Assembly (NCBI GenBank): GCA_963663665.2
Contig: CAXXKP010000001.1
Span: 372,001 to 436,000, forward strand
Reading direction: 5' to 3'
Length of the DNA: 64,000 bases
DNA from: SABI01 sp963663665
GTDB taxonomy: Bacteria; Spirochaetota; Spirochaetia; Sphaerochaetales; Sphaerochaetaceae
The notes below the pieces were generated by a model that was given only the letters and a program-made list of their open reading frames with translations, was not told the DNA's origin and did not search any database. Every line of letters starts with the position of its first letter. Position 1 is the stretch's first letter. Below are positions 53,224 through 61,606 of this stretch, piece after piece. Position numbers and translations under genes: made by a program.

Positions 53224-54528
53224 TTAACGAAAAAGAATCTCATAGAGAGCATGGATTACTTCTTTTGTTTGATTTTCTTTGATCCCAAAAAGAGCAGTGA
53301 TAGGAGACGAACCTATCTTTACAAATTCCACATCTAGGTTTTTCTCTAGTAGAGATGTAGGAATCGATGCAACCTTTTTCTTCTCATGTATGAGACCTAC
53401 TCCTGTTACCGCTGCAACTGCATATCCTAAGTCAATTGTTACTTGTTCTAAATTGAAAGTATGTGAAAGAGATACAATAAGTTGATTTATCGCTTCTTCT
53501 GTTATATCAGCGCATTGAGCATAGTAAGTAAGATCATCAATACCACTGAGAATAAATTCGAGGGTAAACCCTGCATGAATTAGTTGCAATTCAATTCCAG
53601 CTCTCAAAGAAGGATTTTTGAGCAAGAACAATTTGTGAATAGCTATCTTATAATAATCTTTCTTAGCACTAATACCTACAATAGGATCTAACGAACTGTC
53701 ACGAGAAGCGACAATACTTGTTCCCCTATCTTCAGGTCGATTGGTATTCTTTACTTGAATAGGAATACCTTTTTCTCTCACTGGAGCAATAGCTTCTTCA
53801 TGGAATACATTGAACCCAACACTCGCAAGTTCTCTCATCTCATTATAGGTCAAACTTTCAATAACTTTAGCATCTTCAATAATACGAGGATCTGCCTTAG
53901 AGATACCGGAAACATCAGTCCAGTTCTCATATACGCATTCCCCTATAGCTCTAGCAACAATTGCTCCACTTATATCAGAACCACCTCTAGAAAAAGTCTT
54001 TACTTTTCCATCTGGTCCTTTCCCATAAAAGCCAGGGAACACGTAATGTTCACCATCTTGTATTACATTTTGCACATCATGATATGTTTTTTCACTGACA
54101 GTTCCATCTTTTTCAATCTGCACAACATTGAAAGGATCAATTAAGTGCCAACCAAGATACTCACTAATAATCACAGCATTGAGATATTCACCTCTACTAG
54201 CTGCATAATCTGGGCCTGCACCTAAGCTAATATTTTTATATACCTCATCGAGGGCTGATGCAATATTTCCATTTACAGAGAGGTCTTTTGCTATAGTTAG
54301 GTAGCGTTCTCTAATAATTTCAAAATCACCTTTACAGGAAGATCCATTTCGTACCAATTTTTCACATTGATACAGCGCATCTGTAATCTTTGTATCTTCT
54401 TTAGATCTTTTTCCAGGTGCTGAAACAACCGCAACCACACGAGAAGGATCACTTTTTAAAATAGCTGCTACCTTTTTAATATGGGAAGCGTCACAAAGAG
54501 AACTCCCTCCAAATTTACTCACAATCAT
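53224..54528 (-). CDS. Aspartate kinase
   Basis: The 434-aa enzyme begins at ATG 54528 (MIVSKFGGSSL, 8 nt after AAGGAG; two closer in-frame starts exist at 54534 and 54537). The KFGGSSL motif is the ATP/aspartate site, and VKTFSRGGSDISG carries the catalytic loop. The C-terminus has two ACT-type regulatory domains (KIAIHKLFLLKNPSLRAGIE and VEFVKIGSSPITALFGI). It catalyses the first step of lysine/threonine/methionine biosynthesis from aspartate. No other biosynthesis gene is adjacent. Confidence 0.9.
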   Translation of the reverse strand: MIVSKFGGSSLCDASHIKKVAAILKSDPSRVVAVVSAPGKRSKEDTKITDALYQCEKLVRNGSSCKGDFEIIRERYLTIAKDLSVNGNIASALDEVYKNISLGAGPDYAASRGEYLNAVIISEYLGWHLIDPFNVVQIEKDGTVSEKTYHDVQNVIQDGEHYVFPGFYGKGPDGKVKTFSRGGSDISGAIVARAIGECVYENWTDVSGISKADPRIIEDAKVIESLTYNEMRELASVGFNVFHEEAIAPVREKGIPIQVKNTNRPEDRGTSIVASRDSSLDPIVGISAKKDYYKIAIHKLFLLKNPSLRAGIELQLIHAGFTLEFILSGIDDLTYYAQCADITEEAINQLIVSLSHTFNLEQVTIDLGYAVAAVTGVGLIHEKKKVASIPTSLLEKNLDVEFVKIGSSPITALFGIKENQTKEVIHALYEILFR

Positions 54529-54610
54529 ACACATCACTCCTTATTAATTATTTCCATTACAAAATGGATATAACATATAACTTTATAACATATTTCCCCA
54601 AGAACAAGGA

Positions 54611-54632
54611 AGCAGGTGTTTTCACACCTGCT
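54611..54632 (-). terminator. Terminator of the hydrogenase operon
   Basis: A perfect 9-bp stem (AGCAGGTGT and ACACCTGCT) closes a 4-nt loop shortly after the hydA stop. The minus-strand sequence after it is TCCTTGTTCTT, a moderate T-rich tail. It would end the hydrogenase mRNA before the aspartokinase gene. Confidence 0.7.
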
Positions 54633-54660
54633 CAATAAAATCCTAATTTCTTTACAACTA

Positions 54661-56412
54661 TTATTTTTTATAGACTGGTCTACTCGTGTAGGTAGTATGT
54701 AATAGATGATGTGATTTTTCTGAGAGAGGAGCACCGAGATATTCCGCATAGATTTGTTGGATTTCCGGATTTTGATGAGAACATCGTATTGTACTTCTTT
54801 CATCATCTGCATAAAGACCTGCAATTCTTTTTGCTCTTATTTCATCAGTTGAGGCATATGGTTGGCCACCGCCACTTACACATCCACCTCTACAAGCCAT
54901 TACTTCAATGAAGTGATAAGGAGGTTCAGTTCCTGCTTCTTTAGCAGCTCTAATCTCTTCTAACAAAGTGCTCACGTTAGCCATTCCATGAGCAATAGCT
55001 ACTTTGAGTTTTGTCCCTTTCACATCTACTACACCACTACGAACACCTTCCATGCCACGAACTGCATTAATATTTACATCCTCAAGTTCTTCACCTGTCA
55101 TGAGAACATAAGCAGTTCTAATTGCAGCTTCCATAACACCACCAGTGTTACCAAATATTGTACCTGCACCAGCATAGGCTCCAATAGGAGAGTCAGCTTC
55201 TTCATCTTCTAATGAATTGAAGTCGATTCCACTCGCTTTTATAAGTCGAGCAAATTCTCTGGTAGTGAGAACAAGATCTACATCTTTGAATCCAGAAGCA
55301 TACATATTCTCATCTCTACCAATTTCAAATTTCTTAGCTGTACAAGGCATAATCGCTACTGAATAAATCGTTGATGGATCAATTCCAGCTTTTTCTGCAT
55401 AGTAAGTTTTTGTGATAGCTCCTTGCATCATCATTGGAGATTTTGCAGTTGAGAAGTGTGGAATCATATCCGGATAATATTTTTCCATATAATCTGTCCA
55501 TGCAGGACAGCAACTTGTGATTTGTGGAATAGCACCTTTCCCTGTAGTAAGTCTCTTAACTAACTCAGTACCTTCTTCCATAATGGTAAGGTCAGCAGCA
55601 AAGTTGGTGTCAAAGACTTTTGCAACTCCAAGGCGTCTAAGAGCCGCATAAATTTTACCAGTAGTAATTGTTCCAGCTGGTAGATTGAAGGCCTCGCCGA
55701 GTGCGACTCTCACCGCTGGGGCGATTTGTGTAACAACATGATTGTTTGGGTTACCTACTGCTCGAACGAAATCACCGATTTCATCCTTCTCATAAATAGC
55801 TCCAACTGGACAGTGAGCAGAACACTGACCGCACTTGATACAGGGGCTATCATTAAGTGGCAAGTTAGCTGCAGGAGATATCACAGTGTGATCTCCTCTA
55901 CCAATGAACTCAAGAGCATATACTCCTTGGAGTTCTTGGCAAACTTGTACACAACGACCACACTTAATACATTTAGAAGGGTCAAGAACTATCGAGGTTG
56001 TGGAAGTATCTTTTGGAAGATCAACTATTCTCACCTCATATGGCTGACTACGTACACCAAACTCACATGCAAATCTCTGTAATTCACATGTGCCATTACG
56101 AGCACACATAAGGCAGTCATTTGGGTGAGTACTTAAAATCATCTCAATGACTGTTTTCCTAATTTGATAAAGTTCTGCATCATGAGTGATGATGCTCAAA
56201 TTCTCTTGTACAGGCGCTGCACATGCTCTAAGGAGCTTTGGAGAGTTCTCTTGTTTCACTACACATAACCCACATGCTGCCCAAGCTGGTAAGTCTGGGT
56301 GGTAACAAAGGGTTGGAATGTTAACATTTGCTTTTTTAGCTGCAGCTAAGATATTGCTACCTGCCTCAATCTCAACTGGTTGGCCATTTATTTTCATATG
56401 AACGGTATTCAC
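54661..56412 (-). CDS. hydA: [FeFe]-hydrogenase catalytic subunit (HydA/HndD-like)
   Basis: This 583-aa protein has an N-terminal 2Fe-2S domain (GSNILAAAKKANVNIPTLC), NuoG-like cluster motifs, two 4Fe-4S ferredoxin motifs (CIKCGRCVQVC and CIKCGQCSAHC), then the H-cluster domain with L1 (TSCCPAW), L2 (MPCTAKKFE) and L3 (MACRGGCVSGGG). It starts with GTG behind AGGAGG. It reduces protons to H2 with electrons from the HydB/HydC module. The H-cluster maturases (HydEFG) must be elsewhere. Confidence 0.95.
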   Translation of the reverse strand: MNTVHMKINGQPVEIEAGSNILAAAKKANVNIPTLCYHPDLPAWAACGLCVVKQENSPKLLRACAAPVQENLSIITHDAELYQIRKTVIEMILSTHPNDCLMCARNGTCELQRFACEFGVRSQPYEVRIVDLPKDTSTTSIVLDPSKCIKCGRCVQVCQELQGVYALEFIGRGDHTVISPAANLPLNDSPCIKCGQCSAHCPVGAIYEKDEIGDFVRAVGNPNNHVVTQIAPAVRVALGEAFNLPAGTITTGKIYAALRRLGVAKVFDTNFAADLTIMEEGTELVKRLTTGKGAIPQITSCCPAWTDYMEKYYPDMIPHFSTAKSPMMMQGAITKTYYAEKAGIDPSTIYSVAIMPCTAKKFEIGRDENMYASGFKDVDLVLTTREFARLIKASGIDFNSLEDEEADSPIGAYAGAGTIFGNTGGVMEAAIRTAYVLMTGEELEDVNINAVRGMEGVRSGVVDVKGTKLKVAIAHGMANVSTLLEEIRAAKEAGTEPPYHFIEVMACRGGCVSGGGQPYASTDEIRAKRIAGLYADDERSTIRCSHQNPEIQQIYAEYLGAPLSEKSHHLLHTTYTSRPVYKK

Positions 56413-56438
56413 ACTTATCCTCCTAGGCTATCGAAGTC

Positions 56439-58226
56439 CTAACGGACCTCGATTGCTCCGAATTTACAGGTATCAAAACATGCACCACATTTGATACATG
56501 CAGCTTGGTCAATTACGTGTACAGCACGACGCTCACCACTGATAGCAGCTGTTGGGCACTTTCTTGCACACGCAGTACAACCAATACACTTATCTGCTAA
56601 AATATTGTAGGTAATCAAACTCTTACATTTTCCAGATGGACAAGTTTTATCATTAATATGAGCAAGATATTCATCCTCAAAATAATGAAGAGTTGAAAGA
56701 ATTGGATTTGGTGCAGTTTGTCCAAGAGCACAAAGTGAAGCTCTTTTCATTGCTGAACCAATTTCTTTCATTTGTTCAATATCTTTTAACTCGCCATTTC
56801 CTTTTGTAATCTTCTCAAGGAGGTTCATAAGCGACCTTCCACCAATTCGGCAAGGAGCACATTTACCACAAGATTCTTCAACACTGAATGTGAGATAGAA
56901 TTTCGCAACGTCAACAATACAGTCATCCTCATCCATTACGATCATACCACCGGAACCCATCATAGAACCAAGTTTTGTTAAAGAGCCAAAGTCGATTGGA
57001 GTATCGAGGAAATCTTTTGTAATAACTCCACCACTAGGGCCACCAGTTTGAACTGCTTTAAATTCTCGATCATTTGCAATCCCGCCACCGATGTCGTAGA
57101 TAATCTCTCTTAAAGTTGTCCCCATTGGAACTTCTACTAAACCTGAGTTTCTAATCTTTCCAGTTAAAGCGAATACTTTTGTTCCAGGGCTATCTTGAGT
57201 ACCAATTTGGCTAAACCAGTCTCCACCTTTCATGATAATAACTGGGATATTTGCCCAAGTTTCAACGTTATTGATAACTGTAGGCATTCCCCATAACCCT
57301 TTTACAGCTGGGAATGGAGGGCGAGGAACTGGCATACCCCTTTTCCCTTCAATACTAGCTAATAAGGCAGTTTCTTCTCCACAAACAAACGCTCCAGCAC
57401 CAAGTCTGATTTCTATATCAAAATCGAATCCAGAACCAAGAATATTCTTTCCCAATAAGCCATATTCTCTTGCTTGAGCCATTGCAATCTCTAAACGTTT
57501 AATGGCAAGTGGGTATTCAGCTCTAATATAGATAAATCCCTGATTAGCTCCAACAGTGTGTCCTGCAATTGTCATTGCTTCTAATACAGAATGGGGATCT
57601 CCCTCTAAAGTAGATCGATCCATATAAGCACCGGGATCTCCTTCATCTGCGTTACACACAATGAATTTTTGTTCACCATGAGCTTGTTTAGTGAAGTTCC
57701 ACTTCATCCAGGTAGGGAATCCAGCACCACCACGACCACGGAGACCTGATGTACGCATTTCTGCGATAACATCATCTGGGGTCATGTCGAAAAGAACCTT
57801 CTCAAGTGCGACATATCCTTCACGGGCAATATATTCATCAACATTTTCGGGATCAATGAAACCACAGTTTCTTAAAACAATTCGGAACTGTTTTTGATAA
57901 AAATCAATATCTTCTACTTTTGCATGTTTTCTTGATTTATCTTTATTATATAAAAGACGAGTAACTTCACGTCCTTTGATGATATGTTCTTCAATAAGTT
58001 CTTTTGCATCAGAAGGAGTTACCTGTACATAAAAAGAATCTTCTGGAAGAATCTTAACGATAGGTCCTTGTTCACAGAACCCGAAACACCCTGTCTTGAT
58101 AACCTGTACTTCATTTTCAAGATTATGAGCTTTGCACTCAGCATTGAATGATTCAAAAATGGCATTTGCCTTGCTCGATTCACAAGCAGTACCACCACAA
58201 ACAAGAATATAGCTTCTATATGCCAT
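56439..58226 (-). CDS. hydB: Hydrogenase NADH-binding subunit (HydB/NuoF-like)
   Basis: This 595-aa protein has an N-terminal thioredoxin-like 2Fe-2S domain (CGGTACESSKANAI and TGCFGFCEQGP), the NuoF-like FMN/NADH domain (GLRGRGGAGFPTWMKW, VCNADEGDPGAYMDR), a 4Fe-4S site (EESCGKCAPCRIGG), and two C-terminal ferredoxin motifs (CIGCTACARKC and CIKCGACFDTC). It takes electrons from NADH and, with ferredoxin, passes them to HydA in a bifurcating complex. Its ATG overlaps the previous stop (TAATG), and GGAGG precedes it. Confidence 0.95.
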   Translation of the reverse strand: MAYRSYILVCGGTACESSKANAIFESFNAECKAHNLENEVQVIKTGCFGFCEQGPIVKILPEDSFYVQVTPSDAKELIEEHIIKGREVTRLLYNKDKSRKHAKVEDIDFYQKQFRIVLRNCGFIDPENVDEYIAREGYVALEKVLFDMTPDDVIAEMRTSGLRGRGGAGFPTWMKWNFTKQAHGEQKFIVCNADEGDPGAYMDRSTLEGDPHSVLEAMTIAGHTVGANQGFIYIRAEYPLAIKRLEIAMAQAREYGLLGKNILGSGFDFDIEIRLGAGAFVCGEETALLASIEGKRGMPVPRPPFPAVKGLWGMPTVINNVETWANIPVIIMKGGDWFSQIGTQDSPGTKVFALTGKIRNSGLVEVPMGTTLREIIYDIGGGIANDREFKAVQTGGPSGGVITKDFLDTPIDFGSLTKLGSMMGSGGMIVMDEDDCIVDVAKFYLTFSVEESCGKCAPCRIGGRSLMNLLEKITKGNGELKDIEQMKEIGSAMKRASLCALGQTAPNPILSTLHYFEDEYLAHINDKTCPSGKCKSLITYNILADKCIGCTACARKCPTAAISGERRAVHVIDQAACIKCGACFDTCKFGAIEVR

Positions 58227-58627
58227 TATTTGCCTCCATCCTTAATAATATCTGCCGATGGTTTATCGAATACATATTCACTTACTAATTTTTTATCGAT
58301 AATATGCTCTTCAACGATTCTTTTTGCTACAGCAGCATCTACTTTCCCATAAATGACCGACGGCATTCCTGGACTGATTACTTCTACAGTAGGTTCTACA
58401 TAACAGAGCCCCATACACCCAGTCTGTGTCACCGCAACAGATGTAAGGTTATGTGCTTCAAGTTTCTCTAGAAATGCATCAAGCACAATTTTTGCCCCAG
58501 CTGCTATTCCACAAGTTCCCATTCCAATAATGATCTGGGTATCCTTGTCATTGATATCACGCTTCTGGATTTCCGATTTTTTTGTGTCACGAAGTTTACG
58601 CAACTCCTGCAACGTCATCTTTGCCAT
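58226..58627 (-). CDS. Thioredoxin-like 2Fe-2S ferredoxin subunit (HndB-like)
   Basis: This 133-aa protein has an N-terminal helix (TLQELRKLRDTKK) and a thioredoxin-like 2Fe-2S domain with MGTCGIAAGAK and TGCMGLCYVEP cysteines. HndB-type proteins of NADP-reducing and bifurcating hydrogenases have this size and pattern. It lies between the HATPase and the NuoF-like subunit. It would hold an additional 2Fe-2S cluster of the complex. Confidence 0.9.
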   Translation of the reverse strand: MAKMTLQELRKLRDTKKSEIQKRDINDKDTQIIIGMGTCGIAAGAKIVLDAFLEKLEAHNLTSVAVTQTGCMGLCYVEPTVEVISPGMPSVIYGKVDAAVAKRIVEEHIIDKKLVSEYVFDKPSADIIKDGGK

Positions 58628-58654
58628 TCCAGCCTCCTGTTTGGGGTTCTCTTC

Positions 58655-59224
58655 TTATACCCGCTGTAAAAATTCTTCTATAGCAGCCTCTTGAGACTGC
58701 AAAAATGTTTTCATCATCACTAGGTTCCCTACTTGGGTTAATTCACCTAATATTTCACACAATTCGCTCTTGCATACTTCGTAATCTTCTCTTTCTTTCT
58801 TTTTCATAGCCGATCGGTTTATAACCAATTCTGCACTACTCGGATACGAAAGAAGAGAACTAAAGGTGGAAGGGATATCCCCTAAAGGAGGAGTATCTAT
58901 ATGGTTCAATGGAATGGCAACCGAAATTGTGGTTCCTGTTCCAAGAACTGAAATGAGAGTAAACTCTCCCCCAATCGCCTCAATCATTTGATGTAGAAAT
59001 GGGAGGCCTAATCCAACCTTTCTCTTACTATGCTTAATACCATCACTATAAAAAGGGTCGAGTGCCTTTTTCTGCTCTTCTTCACTCATCCCTTTACCAT
59101 TATCATCTACCGTAAATAGTAAGTTTTTATCATCTTGTTCAAGATGGATGTTCACCAGACTTGAATCTGCTTCAAAACTATTTTGTACGATATCTGTAAG
59201 GAAATCACAAATAGAAGCATGCAT
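58655..59224 (-). CDS. Orphan GHKL ATPase (HATPase_c) in hydrogenase operon
   Basis: This 189-aa protein has the GHKL ATPase motifs: N box DIVQNSFEAD, G1 DDNGKGM, F box DPFYSDG and G2 GLGLPFLHQMI. It has no sensor, DHp/HisKA or receiver domain, so it is not a complete histidine kinase; it looks like an anti-sigma/SpoIIAB or sensor-output unit. The C-terminal ~60 residues are helical. It sits between hydC and the thioredoxin-like gene, as in some other hydrogenase operons, suggesting redox-linked control by an unknown partner. The ribosome site is weak. Confidence 0.85.
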   Translation of the reverse strand: MHASICDFLTDIVQNSFEADSSLVNIHLEQDDKNLLFTVDDNGKGMSEEEQKKALDPFYSDGIKHSKRKVGLGLPFLHQMIEAIGGEFTLISVLGTGTTISVAIPLNHIDTPPLGDIPSTFSSLLSYPSSAELVINRSAMKKKEREDYEVCKSELCEILGELTQVGNLVMMKTFLQSQEAAIEEFLQRV

Positions 59225-59244
59225 AGATAAGCACCTATACCTTG

Positions 59245-59721
59245 TTAACTAAACTTTGCAATAATTCCAGGAAGTTGATCTTTAGTCACTTTTCCATATA
59301 CTTCCCCACCAACAGTGAGAACAGGAGCAAGTCCACAACAACCTACACAGCGAACGCCCTCTAAGGAAAATTTACCATCTTCTGTTACTTCATTAATATT
59401 AATCCCAAGAAGGTGACTTAATTCTTCAACGAGAGTATCCCCACCTTTTAAATAACATGCAGTTCCTAAGCAAACTTGAATATTATGGTCGCCAGGTTTT
59501 GTTGTTTTAAAGAAGTGGTAGAAGGAGAGTACTCCATAGATTTTTGCTAATGGGAAATCGAGCATATATGCGACTTGATCTGCTGATTCACGAGAAACAT
59601 ATCCAAATTCCTCTTGCACCCTGTGCAAAATCATAATCAAGTTACCCGGTTTATTACGCCATTTTTCAATAAATGCAATAAGTTCGCGTGAAAAATTATT
59701 ATCGTGTTTCATCGCTGACAT
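59245..59721 (-). CDS. hydC: Hydrogenase NuoE-like subunit (HydC)
   Basis: This 158-aa protein has the NuoE-type thioredoxin-like 2Fe-2S fold: a helical N-terminus with LIAFIEKWRNKPGNLIMILHRVQEEFG, then FYHFFKTTKPG, VCLGTACYLKGG and GVRCVGCCGLAPV with the four cysteines. It is the first gene of the operon and the NADH-side partner of HydB. CTGGAGG precedes the ATG. The promoter and operator candidates lie just upstream. Confidence 0.93.
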   Translation of the reverse strand: MSAMKHDNNFSRELIAFIEKWRNKPGNLIMILHRVQEEFGYVSRESADQVAYMLDFPLAKIYGVLSFYHFFKTTKPGDHNIQVCLGTACYLKGGDTLVEELSHLLGININEVTEDGKFSLEGVRCVGCCGLAPVLTVGGEVYGKVTKDQLPGIIAKFS

Positions 59722-59737
59722 GGAAACCTCCAGATGC

Positions 59738-59776
59738 TATATTCGTTGACACATAATAGAAGGTATAACGAATATA
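59738..59776 (-). promoter_or_regulatory. Inverted repeat around the -10 of the hydrogenase promoter
   Basis: TATATTCGTT (59738-59747) and AACGAATATA (59767-59776) form a perfect 10-bp inverted repeat separated by 19 nt. The -10 lies between the arms and the -35 begins at the outer end. A palindrome GAATATATTC also overlaps the -35. Candidate operators for Rex or another regulator; they do not match the classical Rex consensus. Confidence 0.5.
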
Positions 59777-59781
59777 TTCAA
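59753..59781 (-). promoter_or_regulatory. Hydrogenase operon promoter
   Basis: TTGAAT (59776-59781) and TATTAT (59753-59758) are separated by 17 nt on the minus strand. The leader to the hydC ATG (59721) is about 25 nt and contains GGAGG. It is divergent to the rex promoter. Confidence 0.7.
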
Positions 59782-59840
59782 CCGCTTTTTTAGATAAAAC
59801 AACTTTTTTTATATTACTTATTCACGTTATTTTTTATTTA

Positions 59841-59878
59841 TTGCTCTTTTTCATGTTTTGTTGTATTATATTTCACAT
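59841..59878 (+). promoter_or_regulatory. rex promoter overlapping a Rex-like operator
   Basis: TTGCTC (59841-59846) and TATTAT (59864-59869) lie 17 nt apart. An 18-nt sequence, TTGTATTATATTTCACAT (59861-59878), covers the -10 and resembles the Rex operator TTGTGAA-N4-TTCACAA, with 10 of the 14 arm positions matching. This suggests that Rex autoregulates when NADH is low. Confidence 0.55.
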
Positions 59879-59893
59879 TAATAAGGATTTTAT

Positions 59894-60529
59894 ATGAATA
59901 ATGACATGATTATTAGAATTACACGCTATTACCGAATACTTAACCGTCTACGGTCTCTTGGACTTGAGAAAGTATTTGCGCATAACTTAGCAGATGCTGC
60001 TGGTGTCTCTGCTGCAATTGTGAGAAAAGACTTTTCACTACTCGAAATATATGGGCAAAAAAGGGGTGGATACGAGATTGTCGATCTTGTTGCCTCACTC
60101 GGTAAAATACTAGGAAAAACCGACGAACCTCAGAATGTGATTATCATTGGATGTGGGAGAATAGGGAAAGCCTTAATGCACTATAATGGATTCGAACCTG
60201 ATGGAATAAGAATCGTAGCTGGTTTTGATTCAGACCCTCTCGTCTACAGCGAAAATATTCATCCAGTCCCGATCTACCCAATTAATCGTCTTGAAGAGAT
60301 TGTAAAAGGGCATAACGTAGATGTAGCTATTATTACAGTCCCTGAGTCAGCAACAAGTGACAGCTATCAACGCCTTGTACATGCTGGGATTCGAGGGATT
60401 CTCAACTTCTCCCCGATCACATTAAAACCAACACTACTCGGAGATGGCTCTACACCTGTAATACATAATATGAACATTGCCCTTGAATTAGAGCAAATAT
60501 TCTATGAATTACAATTCCCTAAAAAATAG
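59894..60529 (+). CDS. rex: Redox-sensing transcriptional repressor Rex
   Basis: This 211-aa protein has an N-terminal winged helix (ITRYYRILNRLRSLG, ADAAGVSAAIVRKDFSLLE) and a Rossmann NAD(H)-binding domain with IIIGCGRIGKAL and a domain-swapped C-terminal helix (MNIALELEQIFYEL). NADH binding releases it from DNA. The wing segment reads LLEIYGQKRGGY where most Rex have SYFGEFGKRGVGY, so its site preference may differ slightly. It is divergent to the hydrogenase operon, its likely target. Confidence 0.92.
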   Translation: MNNDMIIRITRYYRILNRLRSLGLEKVFAHNLADAAGVSAAIVRKDFSLLEIYGQKRGGYEIVDLVASLGKILGKTDEPQNVIIIGCGRIGKALMHYNGFEPDGIRIVAGFDSDPLVYSENIHPVPIYPINRLEEIVKGHNVDVAIITVPESATSDSYQRLVHAGIRGILNFSPITLKPTLLGDGSTPVIHNMNIALELEQIFYELQFPKK

Positions 60530-61582
60530 TTACTTATGTAGTTCAAGAATCACATAGACAGGAAGATGATCTGATACTCCCTTATTGTTACTTTGCTGAT
60601 AACGATAAGGGATACCTTCTTTATTAAGTAAAGAATAGTGGCCTACTATTCCTCCCTTCACAAACTCAAGTCCTTGCGTATCAAAAAACTTGTTAGATAA
60701 GAGTATATGATCGAACCCTTCCCATAGACCTTCATAATAGTAAGATCCTTTTACACTCTGATGTATCATCTGATCTTGATCGAGATAAAAGGAATAAAAG
60801 GAATTTTCTGATGGGACCTCTCCTGTTATGAGCAAAGAACCGGCTTCATTAAATTCAGTCGCCTTTTCATGATCTTCTTCAATCAGTGCTGTTTGAAAAG
60901 ATTCCATCTCTCTCATATATGCATCACTACTTTCATTGAAGTCCCCTGCAATAATGTAGGGAATATTATATGTAGAACCTCTATAATCTCGTATTATTTG
61001 CTTAAGAGCTCTTAGAGAGAAAATCCGTTGTTTCTCACTCTCTTCTACCCCGATTCTTTTTGATGGCAAATGTAGTGCAAAAAGAGCAACTCTTTCACCC
61101 ATAATATCAAGTACTACTTCTACAATAGGGCGTAATGAATCAAAAGAATGAATCCTAGCTTCAATAATGGGATATTTTGATATTACTCCAATTTCTATGG
61201 GAGATGAGGCGGTATCACTCACGACAAAATAACTAAAACCCCTCTTCTCTAAATGTTTATGAAGAAGATCCTCTACAACCTTCTCATTCTCAATTTCTTG
61301 TAATACGAGAACATCAACATCAAACGGATTGTTTTGAATAATAACAGAGGAGAGTGTGTTTAACCTATTTTGATATAATTCTATAGACCATCCTTCATCA
61401 AGGGTGAACGGAGAGTACTCATCCCCATCATCGACTTCATCAAATAAAAGCTCAACATTATAGCTCATGATAACTATTTCTTTAGTTCTTTGCTCTCGTG
61501 TGATAGAACATGAACAACTGCTGAATAATAGAAGTGAGGAGAGAAGAAAGATAACAAAAGAAGAGATTGAGTGTATTCTCAT
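60530..61582 (-). CDS. Endonuclease/exonuclease/phosphatase-family lipoprotein
   Basis: This 350-aa protein has a lipoprotein signal (FVIFLLSSLLLFSSCSC) and the EEP fold: an IVIMSYNVELLFDE strand (Asn), VLVLQEIENEKV (Glu), LFALHLPSKR, IAGDFNES (Asp/Asn) and GVSDHLPVYV (Asp-His). The enzyme is thought to act on nucleic acids, phosphodiesters or sphingomyelin-like lipids at the cell surface. Substrate is not predictable. The gene ends directly next to rex, which converges on it. Confidence 0.88.
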   Translation of the reverse strand: MRIHSISSFVIFLLSSLLLFSSCSCSITREQRTKEIVIMSYNVELLFDEVDDGDEYSPFTLDEGWSIELYQNRLNTLSSVIIQNNPFDVDVLVLQEIENEKVVEDLLHKHLEKRGFSYFVVSDTASSPIEIGVISKYPIIEARIHSFDSLRPIVEVVLDIMGERVALFALHLPSKRIGVEESEKQRIFSLRALKQIIRDYRGSTYNIPYIIAGDFNESSDAYMREMESFQTALIEEDHEKATEFNEAGSLLITGEVPSENSFYSFYLDQDQMIHQSVKGSYYYEGLWEGFDHILLSNKFFDTQGLEFVKGGIVGHYSLLNKEGIPYRYQQSNNKGVSDHLPVYVILELHK

Positions 61583-61606
61583 ACTCTATCTAACGTAAAG
61601 AAATCT

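Noticed and set aside
54534..54824. 96-codon ORF at the end of hydA
   Set aside because: It overlaps the hydA C-terminus and the terminator hairpin; nothing supports coding.
54661..59721. NADH dehydrogenase (complex I) genes
   Set aside because: NuoE/NuoF-like parts are present, but the third subunit has all three H-cluster motifs, so this is a hydrogenase.
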